Source: Dyadobacter sediminis (GTDB lineage: Bacteria; Bacteroidota; Bacteroidia; Cytophagales; Spirosomataceae). From it: a stretch of DNA of 64,000 nt. The notes under the pieces were generated by a model, which was given only the letters and a program-made list of their open reading frames with translations, had not been told where the DNA came from and did not search any database. The stretch covers positions 1,279,819-1,343,818 of the forward strand of contig NZ_VCEI01000011.1 of NCBI RefSeq assembly GCF_005860765.1, in the 5' to 3' direction. Numbering within the stretch: position 1 is the first letter of the stretch; every line of letters begins with the position of its first letter. The position numbers and the translations under genes were made by a program. Positions 18,186-25,842 of this stretch are shown in pieces.

Positions 18186-19613
18186 TTATTCCGTTGGTGG
18201 AAAACCTTTTTTCAATAAACCTGCCAGTTCTTTTGATATAACAGATTGCGAACTGTCCTTGGCCAGATTATTGAATTCATCCGGGTCATTCTGATGGTCG
18301 TAAAGCTCCACTCCTGCTCTGCCTTCGTCCCATTCTGTATACCTGAAACGTTCCGTACGTACGCTGCGTCCAAAGATCTGATTTCTTCTGACCTGTGTAT
18401 AAGCTGGTTTGTCCCAGGCCGCCTCCGGATTTTCAAGCAGCGTAACCAGACTTTTCCCCTGTAATTTTTGCGGCGGAGCAAGGCTGCACAGCTCGGCCAG
18501 TGTCGGGTAAATATCCAGCAGCTCAACCGTCCGCCCCGAAGCTTTTCCTTTTGTTCCGCCCGGAACGGAAATAATCAGCGGGACCCGTGCCGAATTTTCA
18601 AAAAGGCTCTGCTTCATCCATTGTCCATGCTGCCCGACATTGTATCCATGATCGCTCCAGAAAACAATGATTGTGTTATCCGTCAGCTTGTTTTTTTCCA
18701 GCGCGTCCAGCAACTTGCCGACTTGCGCATCCATAAAGGAAATCGTTGCATAATAAGCACGCAAAGCTTCTCTTCTTTCCGGTTCGGCCAGTCCCCAGTG
18801 TGCGGGTTTGGTGAATAATGCCGCTTCCGGCACATCGTCAAGGTCATTGGCAATTTCTTTCGGCAGCGGTACTTTTTCTACGGGATATAACTCAAAATAC
18901 TTCTTTGGTGCAACATAAGGTGAATGCGGCCGGTAAAAGCCAACGGCCAGAAAGAACGGTTCTGACTTCTTTTCTTCCATGATCCTGATGGCTTCATTGG
19001 TAACCATGCCATCGGTATGCTCGTCGTCTGTACCTTCGGTGGCAAGGTATGCAAGCGCACTGCCCAGCGGCCGTGCAGGCGTCAGATTTTTGACAAGCGA
19101 CTCTTCTGTTTTGTCTCTTCCCTTCGGGTTTACTTTATGGTCCCATGAAACCGGATCATCCAGCCCGTCTGTTCCGATCTGTCCCGGAACGCCGTAATGA
19201 TATATTTTGCCGACGCGTGCACTGTAATATTGGTTGTTTTTAAACAGCTGAGGCAATGTTACTACATCGGGAAGGTTTGTACGAAAATGGGTTTGCAACT
19301 CGTAAATTCCGGTAACATCCGGCCGCTGACCGGTCAGAAGCGAAGATCGGCTGGGACTGCAAAGCGGAAACTGGTTATAGGCGCGGTTAAACCGGACCCC
19401 CATCTTTGCCAGCCTGTCAATATGGGGGGTTTTTACAAATGTATTGCCATAGCATCCGATATCATTATTCAGATCATCCGCAGCGATGAAAAGAATGTTG
19501 TATTTCTTTTTGGACTTCTCTTCTTTTTTCTGCGCCGAAATTTCTGAAAAAGGGAATAAAATCAATGCATGGATCCCAAATGCAACGGGTATAATTTTCG
19601 GATTTTTTTTCAT
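18186..19613 (-). CDS. Secreted sulfatase, iduronate-2-sulfatase-like
   Basis: 475 residues with a signal peptide (AFGIHALILFPFSEISAQ). The sulfatase signature is CSPSRSSLLTGQRP with Cys85, the residue converted to formylglycine. Metal ligands Asp46-Asp47 lie in NILFIAADDLNNDIGCYG, and SDHGYNVGQHGQW supplies further active-site residues. The order RPDVTGIYEL, KIYHYG and RPHSPYVAPKKYFELYP matches the iduronate-2-sulfatase/choline-sulfatase branch. It should cleave sulfate esters in the periplasm or at the cell surface. Upstream in the same direction is a substrate-binding protein with a Cys-rich leader ORF, which suggests a role in sulfate release for sulfur supply; that link is inferred. Confidence 0.92.
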   Translation of the reverse strand: MKKNPKIIPVAFGIHALILFPFSEISAQKKEEKSKKKYNILFIAADDLNNDIGCYGNTFVKTPHIDRLAKMGVRFNRAYNQFPLCSPSRSSLLTGQRPDVTGIYELQTHFRTNLPDVVTLPQLFKNNQYYSARVGKIYHYGVPGQIGTDGLDDPVSWDHKVNPKGRDKTEESLVKNLTPARPLGSALAYLATEGTDDEHTDGMVTNEAIRIMEEKKSEPFFLAVGFYRPHSPYVAPKKYFELYPVEKVPLPKEIANDLDDVPEAALFTKPAHWGLAEPERREALRAYYATISFMDAQVGKLLDALEKNKLTDNTIIVFWSDHGYNVGQHGQWMKQSLFENSARVPLIISVPGGTKGKASGRTVELLDIYPTLAELCSLAPPQKLQGKSLVTLLENPEAAWDKPAYTQVRRNQIFGRSVRTERFRYTEWDEGRAGVELYDHQNDPDEFNNLAKDSSQSVISKELAGLLKKGFPPTE

Positions 19614-19659
19614 TTATATGGATAATTTATTTTTTCAAATTATGCCGTATACATCATTT

Positions 19660-19810
19660 TTAACGGAATTTGGCGGCTCTGCGTTTAATTTGTTTTTTCG
19701 TTTTCTCTAACGAGATTTGGCCGCTCTGCGGCTGGTTGGTCTTTTTTGCCTTTATTCCTTTTGCCCATTCATCCTTTTTTCTAACGGGATTTGGCCGCTC
19801 TGCGGCTGGT
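19660..19810. repeat. Three copies of a REP-like unit with a GCCGC-TCT-GCGGC hairpin
   Basis: Units at 19660-19683, 19707-19737 and 19781-19810 share TAACG-x-x-ATTTGG followed by a short palindrome. The second and third are nearly identical over 30 bases (one mismatch) and form GCCGC/GCGGC stems with a TCT loop; the first has a broken stem. T-rich spacers of about 25-45 bases separate them. The same GCCGC-TCT-GCGGC hairpin appears at 24654-24668. The rest of the interval 19614-19996 holds only a small dyad (ACGGCAG/CTGCCGT, 19896-19921). Confidence 0.65.
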
Positions 19811-19996
19811 CTTTTTATTGGCCATATTGGTGCTGCTACTTGGGTGGTTGAAGATAAATTTGGTCCGGGAATACGGATCAATGTATAACAGATTAACGGC
19901 AGAAGTTACACCCGCTGCCGTAACTTGCTATACGCAGCATTTCAAAATAATCTGTTTAATTAAAAATAATGTGTTTTAGCCATTGCCGGACCAATC

Positions 19997-20929
19997 TTAT
20001 TTCACAGCCGAGAATCTTTCCAGCTTTTCCTTTTCATTCTGGAGACGTTTTGGTTCCGGTTTCAGATAACCAAACTGGCGAAGGTCCTGCTCACCGTGCG
20101 ATGCAACCCAAAGCAGGAATTTTTTTGCTTCCGGGTTGCTGTTGTTTTTGGCAATGGACAAATGAATGTATTCAACCGGAACGTTCCTGACCTTGTCGGT
20201 TTCGAGTTTGTCAATAATCTGATCAAGATTGTCAACCTGTTTTTCTTCCTTCGTAATCCGGCCGTTATTATCCTGATCAACCGGAATGACCGTGATTCCA
20301 TCCACCGGTTTGCGGGTATTCAGGTCATAGGCAAGTCCCGGAACTGTGTATGTAATGCCGGTTTCATCTTTCAAAAGCGCTTTGATCAGGTGTTCGTCAG
20401 CGCCTGCAATGGTTTTCCCTTTGATCTGCTGCTGTTCGTAGCCAAAGTACTTGGCAAAGGTTACCGGCGCACCGGCTTTCTGCAAACGGGTATAAACCGT
20501 AAAAGGAGTTGTAATGGATTTATCTTTTTCAGCATAGATATCATGAAAAAACAGTTGTTTGTAAGTCTTTTCATTTAACCCTTTTTCGGCATACTCTTTG
20601 GCAAATTCCGATTTTGAATTGGCAACGGGCAGCAATGCATACCGGCCTATCGAAATCACTTCCCTTTCTTCCTTTATAATACGTTCCTGATCATACGCTT
20701 CAATCAGAACGTCATATTTTTCCGGATCAGTAATCGTCCGTGTTTCAATGATAAGTTGTGCCTGAGGATTTTCTGAAGAATAGGCCTTGATCCATTTTTC
20801 AAGCAGTGGATACGCAAAACGAACACCGGTAATAACTACTTTGTTCTGTGACAATTCTTGCGCATACAGGAACGGACCGGACAGCAGAGCCAGGCCGGCA
20901 GTGAACAGGAGTGAATTCAGTTTTTTCAT
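19997..20929 (-). CDS. Periplasmic substrate-binding protein, PstS/phosphate-type fold
   Basis: 310 residues from ATG 20929, which begins a normal signal peptide (KKLNSLLFTAGLALLSGPFLYAQ); a longer frame from 20971 is less likely. Features of the PstS-like group of Bacteroidota are VVITGVRFAYPLLEKWIKAY, SKSEFAKEYAEKGL, a D-x-D-x-N-G-x-I-x-x-x-E calcium-loop-like segment (VDQDNNGRITKEEKQ), NVPVEYIHLSIAKNNSNPEAKKFLLW and FGYLKPEP. No permease or ATPase genes lie beside it. Phosphate and sulfate binding proteins share this fold; the Cys-rich ORF in its leader and the sulfatase downstream point to an oxyanion such as sulfate, but phosphate cannot be excluded. Confidence 0.8.
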   Translation of the reverse strand: MKKLNSLLFTAGLALLSGPFLYAQELSQNKVVITGVRFAYPLLEKWIKAYSSENPQAQLIIETRTITDPEKYDVLIEAYDQERIIKEEREVISIGRYALLPVANSKSEFAKEYAEKGLNEKTYKQLFFHDIYAEKDKSITTPFTVYTRLQKAGAPVTFAKYFGYEQQQIKGKTIAGADEHLIKALLKDETGITYTVPGLAYDLNTRKPVDGITVIPVDQDNNGRITKEEKQVDNLDQIIDKLETDKVRNVPVEYIHLSIAKNNSNPEAKKFLLWVASHGEQDLRQFGYLKPEPKRLQNEKEKLERFSAVK

Positions 20930-21042
20930 GATGTTATAGCAGATAAAATGATATGTGGTAAGGACCGGCAATTTTATAATGACCGGCTAAACAGATTTAA
21001 ATAGATTGAAGTATAAACCGCAGAAACGGTCAGAAACGGGTA

Positions 21043-21126
21043 TCAGCAACAACAGCTGGTGCAGAAAAGTCTGAAAGCTGAAACCACCCGGGGCGCAAAC
21101 ATTTGCTGCGAAGAACATGTATTCAT
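21043..21126 (-). CDS. Cys-rich 27-residue upstream ORF, candidate leader peptide
   Basis: ATG at 21126 opens 27 codons to TGA at 21043-21045. The peptide starts MNTCSSQQMF and ends RLFCTSCCC, with three consecutive Cys codons (TGT TGT TGC) right before the stop. It lies 113 bases upstream of the binding-protein ATG on the same strand. Short ORFs ending in Cys runs are known in mycobacteria as cysteine-responsive attenuators; whether this Cytophagales case works in the same way is inference. The remainder of the interval 20930-21388 shows direct CCGTTTCTG repeats after the ORF and a dyad before it. Confidence 0.5.
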   Translation of the reverse strand: MNTCSSQQMFAPRVVSAFRLFCTSCCC

Positions 21127-21199
21127 CGTTATCCTGTTTTTTAAACGAATTCCGGAATGCTCTTTCTTACCGGTGGTTAATAAGAGGAACAATACCCTA

Positions 21200-21211
21200 C
21201 TATATTGATAG
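21200..21211. promoter_or_regulatory. Dyad CTAT-CAAT-ATAG upstream of the Cys-rich leader ORF
   Basis: On the minus strand the site reads CTATCAATATAG, a perfect 4-4-4 inverted repeat, 73-84 bases upstream of the leader ORF ATG. It sits between a TTTG and a TATTGTTC box 18 bases apart, which resemble the Bacteroidota -33 TTTG and -7 TAnnTTTG elements. A repressor or activator bound here would overlap the promoter. The regulator is unknown. Confidence 0.35.
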
Positions 21212-21388
21212 ACAAAGTAAGTTTATTGCTTTTTTATAAACAAATGTTTTTTTGCTTTTGTTTGATGACGGAACAAATTGAGTCGTCCGGCATTGGCTAA
21301 CTGGGAAATGTTAAACGGATTCAATCATACATTTGTATATTAAGCGGAAACATGGGTGCTTGAAATCACTCAAAAACGGCATTTAAGA

Positions 21389-22144
21389 CTAAGCCAGCTT
21401 GGACAATACAAAAGCAGTAAGAAACCCGATGACCGTTATGATTCCAATGATGTTATGGCCCTTTTCAAAAGCTTCCGGAATCATGGTGTCTGAAAGCATT
21501 GTCAGGATTGCTCCTGCTGCCACGGCAATGGTTGCCGCAACAATCGTGTGCGGCAACTGGCTGAAAACCGAATAGCCCAGGACTGAAGCAATGCCGGTCA
21601 GGATCGCTATGATTCCCCAAACGCCAAATATAAAGAGCTTTGACCTTCCTGCATCTTTCATACCGGCGGAACTCGACAAGCCTTCCGGAATATTGCAAAT
21701 GAAAATGGCTATCACCGTGGCGAAACTTACTGCGCCGCCTTCAATCATGCTTATTCCAATGGCAATAGCCTCAGGAATTCCATCCAGCAATGCACCCAAT
21801 GCAATGGCCAGCCCGCTTCCGGACTGATTCTCTTCAGTAGATTGATGCGCTTTGCTTGAACGCTTCCGATGTTTTGCTCCTTTTGCGGAAAGAAGATAGT
21901 TAGCCGCGGAGTAAATGATGGCACCGGACAAAAATCCAATGGCCGTTGAAGAAAAACCTCCTGTTTTATAGGCTTCATCCATTAATTCAAAAGACAGTGC
22001 AGATATCAATACGCCTGCGCCAAAGCCCATGATAATCGCTATGAACTTCTGGGAAATGTTCAGGTAATATCCTGCCAAAGAACCTAAAACCAGCGCCGAG
22101 CCGGACAAAAGTCCCCAGAAGCCAGCCACCATCCATTTTTCCAT
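21389..22144 (-). CDS. ZIP family metal transporter
   Basis: 251 residues with about eight membrane helices and a polar, His/Lys/Ser-rich loop (KHRKRSSKAHQSTEENQ) between the third and fourth. The ZIP metal path is seen in GALLDGIPEAIAIGISMIEGG and IAIFICNIPEGLSSSAGMK, the paired helices that bear the x-x-PE-x-x motif. In many ZIP proteins the first position of each motif is His or Asn; here it is Asp and Asn. It should import zinc or another divalent cation. A small frameshifted gene ends 14 bases upstream on the same strand. Confidence 0.87.
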   Translation of the reverse strand: MEKWMVAGFWGLLSGSALVLGSLAGYYLNISQKFIAIIMGFGAGVLISALSFELMDEAYKTGGFSSTAIGFLSGAIIYSAANYLLSAKGAKHRKRSSKAHQSTEENQSGSGLAIALGALLDGIPEAIAIGISMIEGGAVSFATVIAIFICNIPEGLSSSAGMKDAGRSKLFIFGVWGIIAILTGIASVLGYSVFSQLPHTIVAATIAVAAGAILTMLSDTMIPEAFEKGHNIIGIITVIGFLTAFVLSKLA

Positions 22145-22158
22145 ACTTCCAAAATTTA

Positions 22159-22394
22159 TTATTCTGTTCTGTTCAAAGTTTTCTGTACGAGATTATGCTG
22201 TACAAGATTATTGAAAGCGCTTTTCTCAAAATATTCCCGAACTGCTTTCACGATAGTCCGGCCTACTTCTCCTGCTTTCATTAATGCTTCTTCTGTTCCA
22301 TCCAGCGTCTTTGCTCTGTAATGTTCTTCATAATTTTTTTGAATATTGATCTTGTTCCGTACGCAGTCGCAACTTTTGTTATGTCACCAGCCAT
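22159..22394 (-). pseudogene. Small gene interrupted by a frameshift in an A7 tract
   Basis: On the minus strand ATG 22394 opens MAGDITKVATAYGTRSIFKK and then drifts to a stop. A second frame takes over exactly at the A7 tract (T7 on the plus strand, 22334-22340), reading NYEEHYRAKTLDGTEEALMK, then AGEVGRTIVKAVREYFEKS, to TAA at 22159. One extra A would join both parts into a protein of about 78 residues with even codon use. It ends 14 bases before the ZIP transporter ATG, as an operon gene would. I do not recognise the family. A sequencing error, a true pseudogene or slippage expression are all possible. Confidence 0.4.
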
Positions 22395-22573
22395 TGCTGC
22401 AGATGTTAAATGTTCCAACCTGCTATCAAAAAGTATACCCTGACTTCGTATTATTCGGGCGGGAAACTGGTTAGTACTGCAATTCCTAGGGTCCTATTTA
22501 CCGGTTATATGGTGGGAGTAACAAAATAATACCTATTTTGCTTATATCCTTCCAATTAAAATATATTCATTAT

Positions 22574-23365
22574 ATGATACCGGCTGAACACCAGAATTTT
22601 GTCGATTCTCTGGCTGAAATACTGATCCATGATGCTCAATATGTAGGGCTGGCAGCTGGCAGTTCCTGGATCGACGGTCAAATGGATCATTTTTCAGATG
22701 TTGATCTGGTTATCGTTCACAAAGCCGATTTTCTTTCCCTTTCAGAGCGCAAGTCGCTCGCCGGATCTGCGGGCAATTTACTGGCTGGTTTTACAGGTGA
22801 ACATGTCGGAGAGCCAAGATTGCTGATTTGTCTGTACGATGATCCTCTTCTCCATGTTGATCTCAAATTTGTTTCCTTGTCTGACATGCATACCCGTGTG
22901 GAAGATCCGGTTATCATCTGGGAACGAGATGAGGCGATTACGGCTGTTTTACAAAATTCCGGAGCAGAATTTCCGCATCCCGACTACCAATGGATTGAAG
23001 ATCGTTTCTGGGTCTGGATTCACTATGCCGCTGCCAAAATCGGACGGGGTGAACTTTTTGAAACATTGACTTTTATTTCTTTCATGCAACAAAATGTATT
23101 GGGTCCGCTGGCATTGATAAAGAACGGGTATTTACCCAAAGGTGTACGCAAACTGGAAATGCACTTGCCCGAATCTGATTTACTCGTCATGCAATCAACC
23201 CTGGCCCGTTACGACCGGTCTTCCTGCCTGAATGCATTGTATCGGATTGTAGATTATTACAAAACCCTGCGAGAAGCCGTTATGCCCGATACGGTTGAAC
23301 GTAATTTGCCTGCAGAAAGACGCGTCATGCTTTATCTCAAGGAAACAGATTCAGTTCAAAAATAG
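22574..23365 (+). CDS. Nucleotidyltransferase-fold protein
   Basis: 263 residues from ATG 22574 (a TTG 36 bases upstream also opens the frame). The N-terminal part carries the nucleotidyltransferase motif: GLAAGSSWIDGQMDHFSDVDLVIV, that is GSS followed by D-x-D near residue 50, and a later acidic residue in LLHVDLKFVSL. The C-terminal part is helical (FWVWIHYAAAKIGRGELFE, LNALYRIVDYYKTLRE), as in aminoglycoside or MNT-type nucleotidyltransferases with a helical substrate domain. It probably transfers a nucleotide to a small molecule or protein; the substrate is unknown. Single gene with no obvious operon partner. Confidence 0.72.
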   Translation: MIPAEHQNFVDSLAEILIHDAQYVGLAAGSSWIDGQMDHFSDVDLVIVHKADFLSLSERKSLAGSAGNLLAGFTGEHVGEPRLLICLYDDPLLHVDLKFVSLSDMHTRVEDPVIIWERDEAITAVLQNSGAEFPHPDYQWIEDRFWVWIHYAAAKIGRGELFETLTFISFMQQNVLGPLALIKNGYLPKGVRKLEMHLPESDLLVMQSTLARYDRSSCLNALYRIVDYYKTLREAVMPDTVERNLPAERRVMLYLKETDSVQK

Positions 23366-23464
23366 CTTTTCAGGTAGATTTTACTCCTGGATACGGATTA
23401 AATTAAACTGTCACTATAATTCCATTGCATGTGAACTTGCTGTTAATTATCGCCACATTTCGCC

Positions 23465-23989
23465 TTATCGGGTACCTTGTAACCATGGTTTTATAAATTT
23501 GGTAACCTGCGGCATAACGATCCATGTTAACAGTCCAACCATGCAAGCAGCAATGATCAGCGCACGTAGCATAACCGGAAAGCTTTGAACAAAAGGTCCT
23601 ATTGTAAACGTTAAAAACAAGCTGGCAGGATAAACACCGCATAAAGTAGCCACAGCCATTTTCCATCTCGGAGGCGGTACCGGCGAGCGAAACCATGCTT
23701 CCAATCCGGTTAGCTGACGATACTCAGGTTCTTCAGTAAGCGTGGACGCATAAGCTTCCCATTCTCTGAACAAATCAGAATGGTAGAATGTGTCACGTTC
23801 TGCCTCATCCGCAAAAGTTCGGAGAATGCCTATTTCCTGTGCATCCGTTCCGGGTAAAGAAGTAATCATCGCTGCTCCCTGTACGCCACCGTGCAAAAAA
23901 GATTCTCCGAGAAAGCGACGGAGCGCCTCCTTGAACTCCTCTTCTTTTCCCGGAAGTACCTTTCGCGTAATTGCAACATGTATGGGCAT
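23465..23989 (-). CDS. Antibiotic biosynthesis monooxygenase (ABM) domain membrane protein
   Basis: 174 residues from ATG 23989; the longer frame from 24049 would overlap the gene upstream. The N-terminal half is an ABM/dimeric alpha-beta barrel domain (HVAITRKVLPGKEEEFKEALRRF; FADEAERDTFYHSDLFREWEAY). Two membrane helices follow (MAVATLCGVYPASLFLTFTIG and MLRALIIAACMVGLLTWIVM). Proteins of this layout are common and usually annotated as antibiotic biosynthesis monooxygenase, without proven function. It lies 26 bases downstream of the VOC gene on the same strand, probably one operon. Confidence 0.8.
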   Translation of the reverse strand: MPIHVAITRKVLPGKEEEFKEALRRFLGESFLHGGVQGAAMITSLPGTDAQEIGILRTFADEAERDTFYHSDLFREWEAYASTLTEEPEYRQLTGLEAWFRSPVPPPRWKMAVATLCGVYPASLFLTFTIGPFVQSFPVMLRALIIAACMVGLLTWIVMPQVTKFIKPWLQGTR

Positions 23990-24015
23990 TTGTCCTTGCT
24001 TTTTGACTTTCGATT

Positions 24016-24456
24016 TTAGGATGCCGCAGAAGTAATACTGATCATCCAATTCACTCCAAAGGGGTCGGTAAGCATTCCAAAGAAATCACCCCAGAATTGT
24101 TTGACAAGCGGCGCATTTACGTGGCCGTTTTCAGATAGTTTTTTAAAATAGCCGGTTAATAAGGATTCATTCGAACCTTCCAGAGATAAGCTGAACTGGC
24201 TTGTACCGGAACCCGGCGTACTGTACGGACTATCGCTGGCCAAAATCACAAAATCACCATTCAGTTTTGAGTACATGATTTTGTCTTTCATCTCGTTACT
24301 ATTTGCCTTTGGATCCTGATGTGCATCGGCAGGGCCTTCACCATAAGTAGAGAACGTCAGTTCTCCACCGAAAACGTCCTGATAAAATTCCATGGCCTGG
24401 CGGCAATTTCCTCCAAAAAAAAGGTATGGATTGAGTTTTGTAGTTCCCTGAGTCAT
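24016..24456 (-). CDS. VOC family protein, PhnB-like
   Basis: 146 residues with the PhnB-type vicinal oxygen chelate fold: LNPYLFFGGNCRQAMEFYQDVFGGEL at the start, a central KIMYSKLNGDFVILASDS, and the closing FWGDFFGMLTDPFGVNWMIS. The family is a glyoxalase/bleomycin-resistance relative of unknown substrate in most bacteria. It is followed closely by the ABM-domain gene. Confidence 0.88.
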   Translation of the reverse strand: MTQGTTKLNPYLFFGGNCRQAMEFYQDVFGGELTFSTYGEGPADAHQDPKANSNEMKDKIMYSKLNGDFVILASDSPYSTPGSGTSQFSLSLEGSNESLLTGYFKKLSENGHVNAPLVKQFWGDFFGMLTDPFGVNWMISITSAAS

Positions 24457-24590
24457 GATTAACGGTTAGATGCGTTGGTTTGATCAAGTAAATGTATGTT
24501 CCCAGTTTAATATACTATAAAAAACGTATATTGATTTACAATATCCAAATCTTGCCTGGATTTCATACTGCATTGTGGATCAGCAAATAT

Positions 24591-24757
24591 TCAGGAGGCT
24601 CCTCCGGAGCGCAATAAATGGTCTGGTGAATTGCTGTATGACTACAAACAGAAGGCCGCTCTGCGGCCGTAACCTGATGACCCAAGCTCCGGAGCAGCAA
24701 CCTGTCTGTAGATTTTTATTTTGCATGACTGAATGGGGCTCCGCAGGAGCCTCCTGA
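24591..24757. repeat. Composite palindromic element with terminal inverted repeats
   Basis: A 167-base non-coding block is bounded by inverted 20-base ends (24591-24610 and 24738-24757) that match at 19 of 20 positions. Inside lie GGCCGC-TCT-GCGGCC (24654-24668) and GCTCCGGAGC (24686-24695). Each end is itself a small hairpin (GCTCC-TCC-GGAGC; GGCTCC-GCA-GGAGCC) with a 3-base loop. The structure resembles paired REP sequences or a tiny MITE. The rest of 24457-25006 shows nothing further before the tRNA. Confidence 0.65.
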
Positions 24758-25006
24758 TGGATGCATTTGGCCTTCAAACACTTGCCCGGCTTTTCTCCGG
24801 CAACTTTTCTGTCCCGGATACTTTTTCCGCCACTATTCTTTTCATGATCCGATTCGTTGATTCTGAATAGGTTGATCGGTAGCTTATCAGATTGAAGTTA
24901 CCTCCTGAAGCGGTACGACATTAGTTATTGTTCCGTCTACGCTAAAAAAGATTTATCTGCGACTTGCGGCATCTAATTTAAATTGTAGTTTTGCATCACA
25001 AATCAC

Positions 25007-25090
25007 GGCCAGGTGGTGGAATTGGTAGACACGCTACTTTGAGGGGGTAGTGCCCGTTCGGGTATAGGAGTTCGACTCTCCTTCTGGTCA
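25007..25090 (+). tRNA. tRNA-Leu (anticodon GAG)
   Basis: An 84-base class II tRNA folds cleanly: acceptor GGCCAGG with TCTGGTC, D-loop containing AATTGGTAGACA, anticodon stem CTACT/GGTAG with loop TTGAGGG, a variable arm (TGCCCGTTCGGGTA), and T-arm AGGAG-TTCGACT-CTCCT. The discriminator is A. The CCA end is not encoded. It closely resembles the E. coli tRNA-Leu(GAG) layout. Confidence 0.95.
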
Positions 25091-25091
25091 C

Positions 25092-25127
25092 AAACCGCGT
25101 CAGGAATTTCTCCTGCGCGGTTTTTTT
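25092..25127 (+). terminator. Terminator following tRNA-Leu
   Basis: AAACCGCG pairs with CGCGGTTT, extended inward by CAGGA/TCCTG past one unpaired T, and a T run follows. It begins two bases after the tRNA. Confidence 0.75.
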
Positions 25128-25363
25128 ATGCTGTATTCTGCGTATTTGATGATGATTTCCAAGGACAATCTTCTGATTCTGAATTATACAACAGAATAAT
25201 TCTGCTTTTGCCAATGCTGCATTAAACCTGAAAAAGCATCCAGATTATAAGCCTTGATGTAACTAAATACAATTAACTTTATCCGTACATTTCTATTTTA
25301 CCGGATTAATTTTATAATTGTATCAACCCTGTTGAAGACATCAGGCTCAAAAGAAAATTCGCT

Positions 25364-25822
25364 ATGAAAAAACTTTATTTATCCGGCTTCCTGATGCTGC
25401 TGACATTCCAGTTCAGTCATGCTCAATGCAAGGAAAAGACAAGCAGATCAACCAAGCAGAAGATTTATTATCAGGATGTATTACTTTCCGGAACACATGA
25501 ATTCATTACGCTTTCCAAAACCGGAGAAGAAAAAATATTTACCTATAACAATAAACTGATTGAACTCATCTTCCACGTTCAGACTTTCACAGAAATCAAA
25601 TTTACTTCCACAAAAGGGAATTTCACCTTGTTTACAACGGCATCAAACCGGAATTTCTGGAATAGTTCATTCACGCTTTCTTCACCTGTTACCCCTGATG
25701 AAATTGAAAAAATGAAAGGCGCAGTCAAGATCGAAATCATGCTTCCGGAAGAAACCAAAATCTATTCGATTGGAAGTCAGAAAAACAACTTGCTCAATAA
25801 AGCTTTACAGTGTATTATTTGA
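25364..25822 (+). CDS. Secreted hypothetical protein, 152 residues
   Basis: An N-terminal signal peptide (KKLYLSGFLMLLTFQFSHAQ) precedes a beta-rich domain (YYQDVLLSGTHEFITLSKTGEE, LIELIFHVQTFTEIKFTSTKG). The mature part has only two Cys, one at each end (CKEK after the signal, ALQCII at the C-terminus), which could form a disulfide. No known domain recognised. It is a single gene facing the convergent kinase gene. Confidence 0.65.
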   Translation: MKKLYLSGFLMLLTFQFSHAQCKEKTSRSTKQKIYYQDVLLSGTHEFITLSKTGEEKIFTYNNKLIELIFHVQTFTEIKFTSTKGNFTLFTTASNRNFWNSSFTLSSPVTPDEIEKMKGAVKIEIMLPEETKIYSIGSQKNNLLNKALQCII

Positions 25823-25842
25823 TGAACCGGGGAAAATTTAAC

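Noticed and set aside
19660..19979. Open frames through the REP-like units at 19.7 kb
   Set aside because: The frames only translate the repeats and T-rich spacers; the similar peptides come from DNA repetition.
20930..21388. Riboswitch (SAM or cobalamin type) upstream of the binding-protein gene
   Set aside because: I could not find the conserved core of either class; the Cys-rich ORF explains the region better.
24575..24777. 60-65 residue ORFs on both strands over the palindromic element
   Set aside because: Both strands are open because of the inverted structure; no coding pattern.
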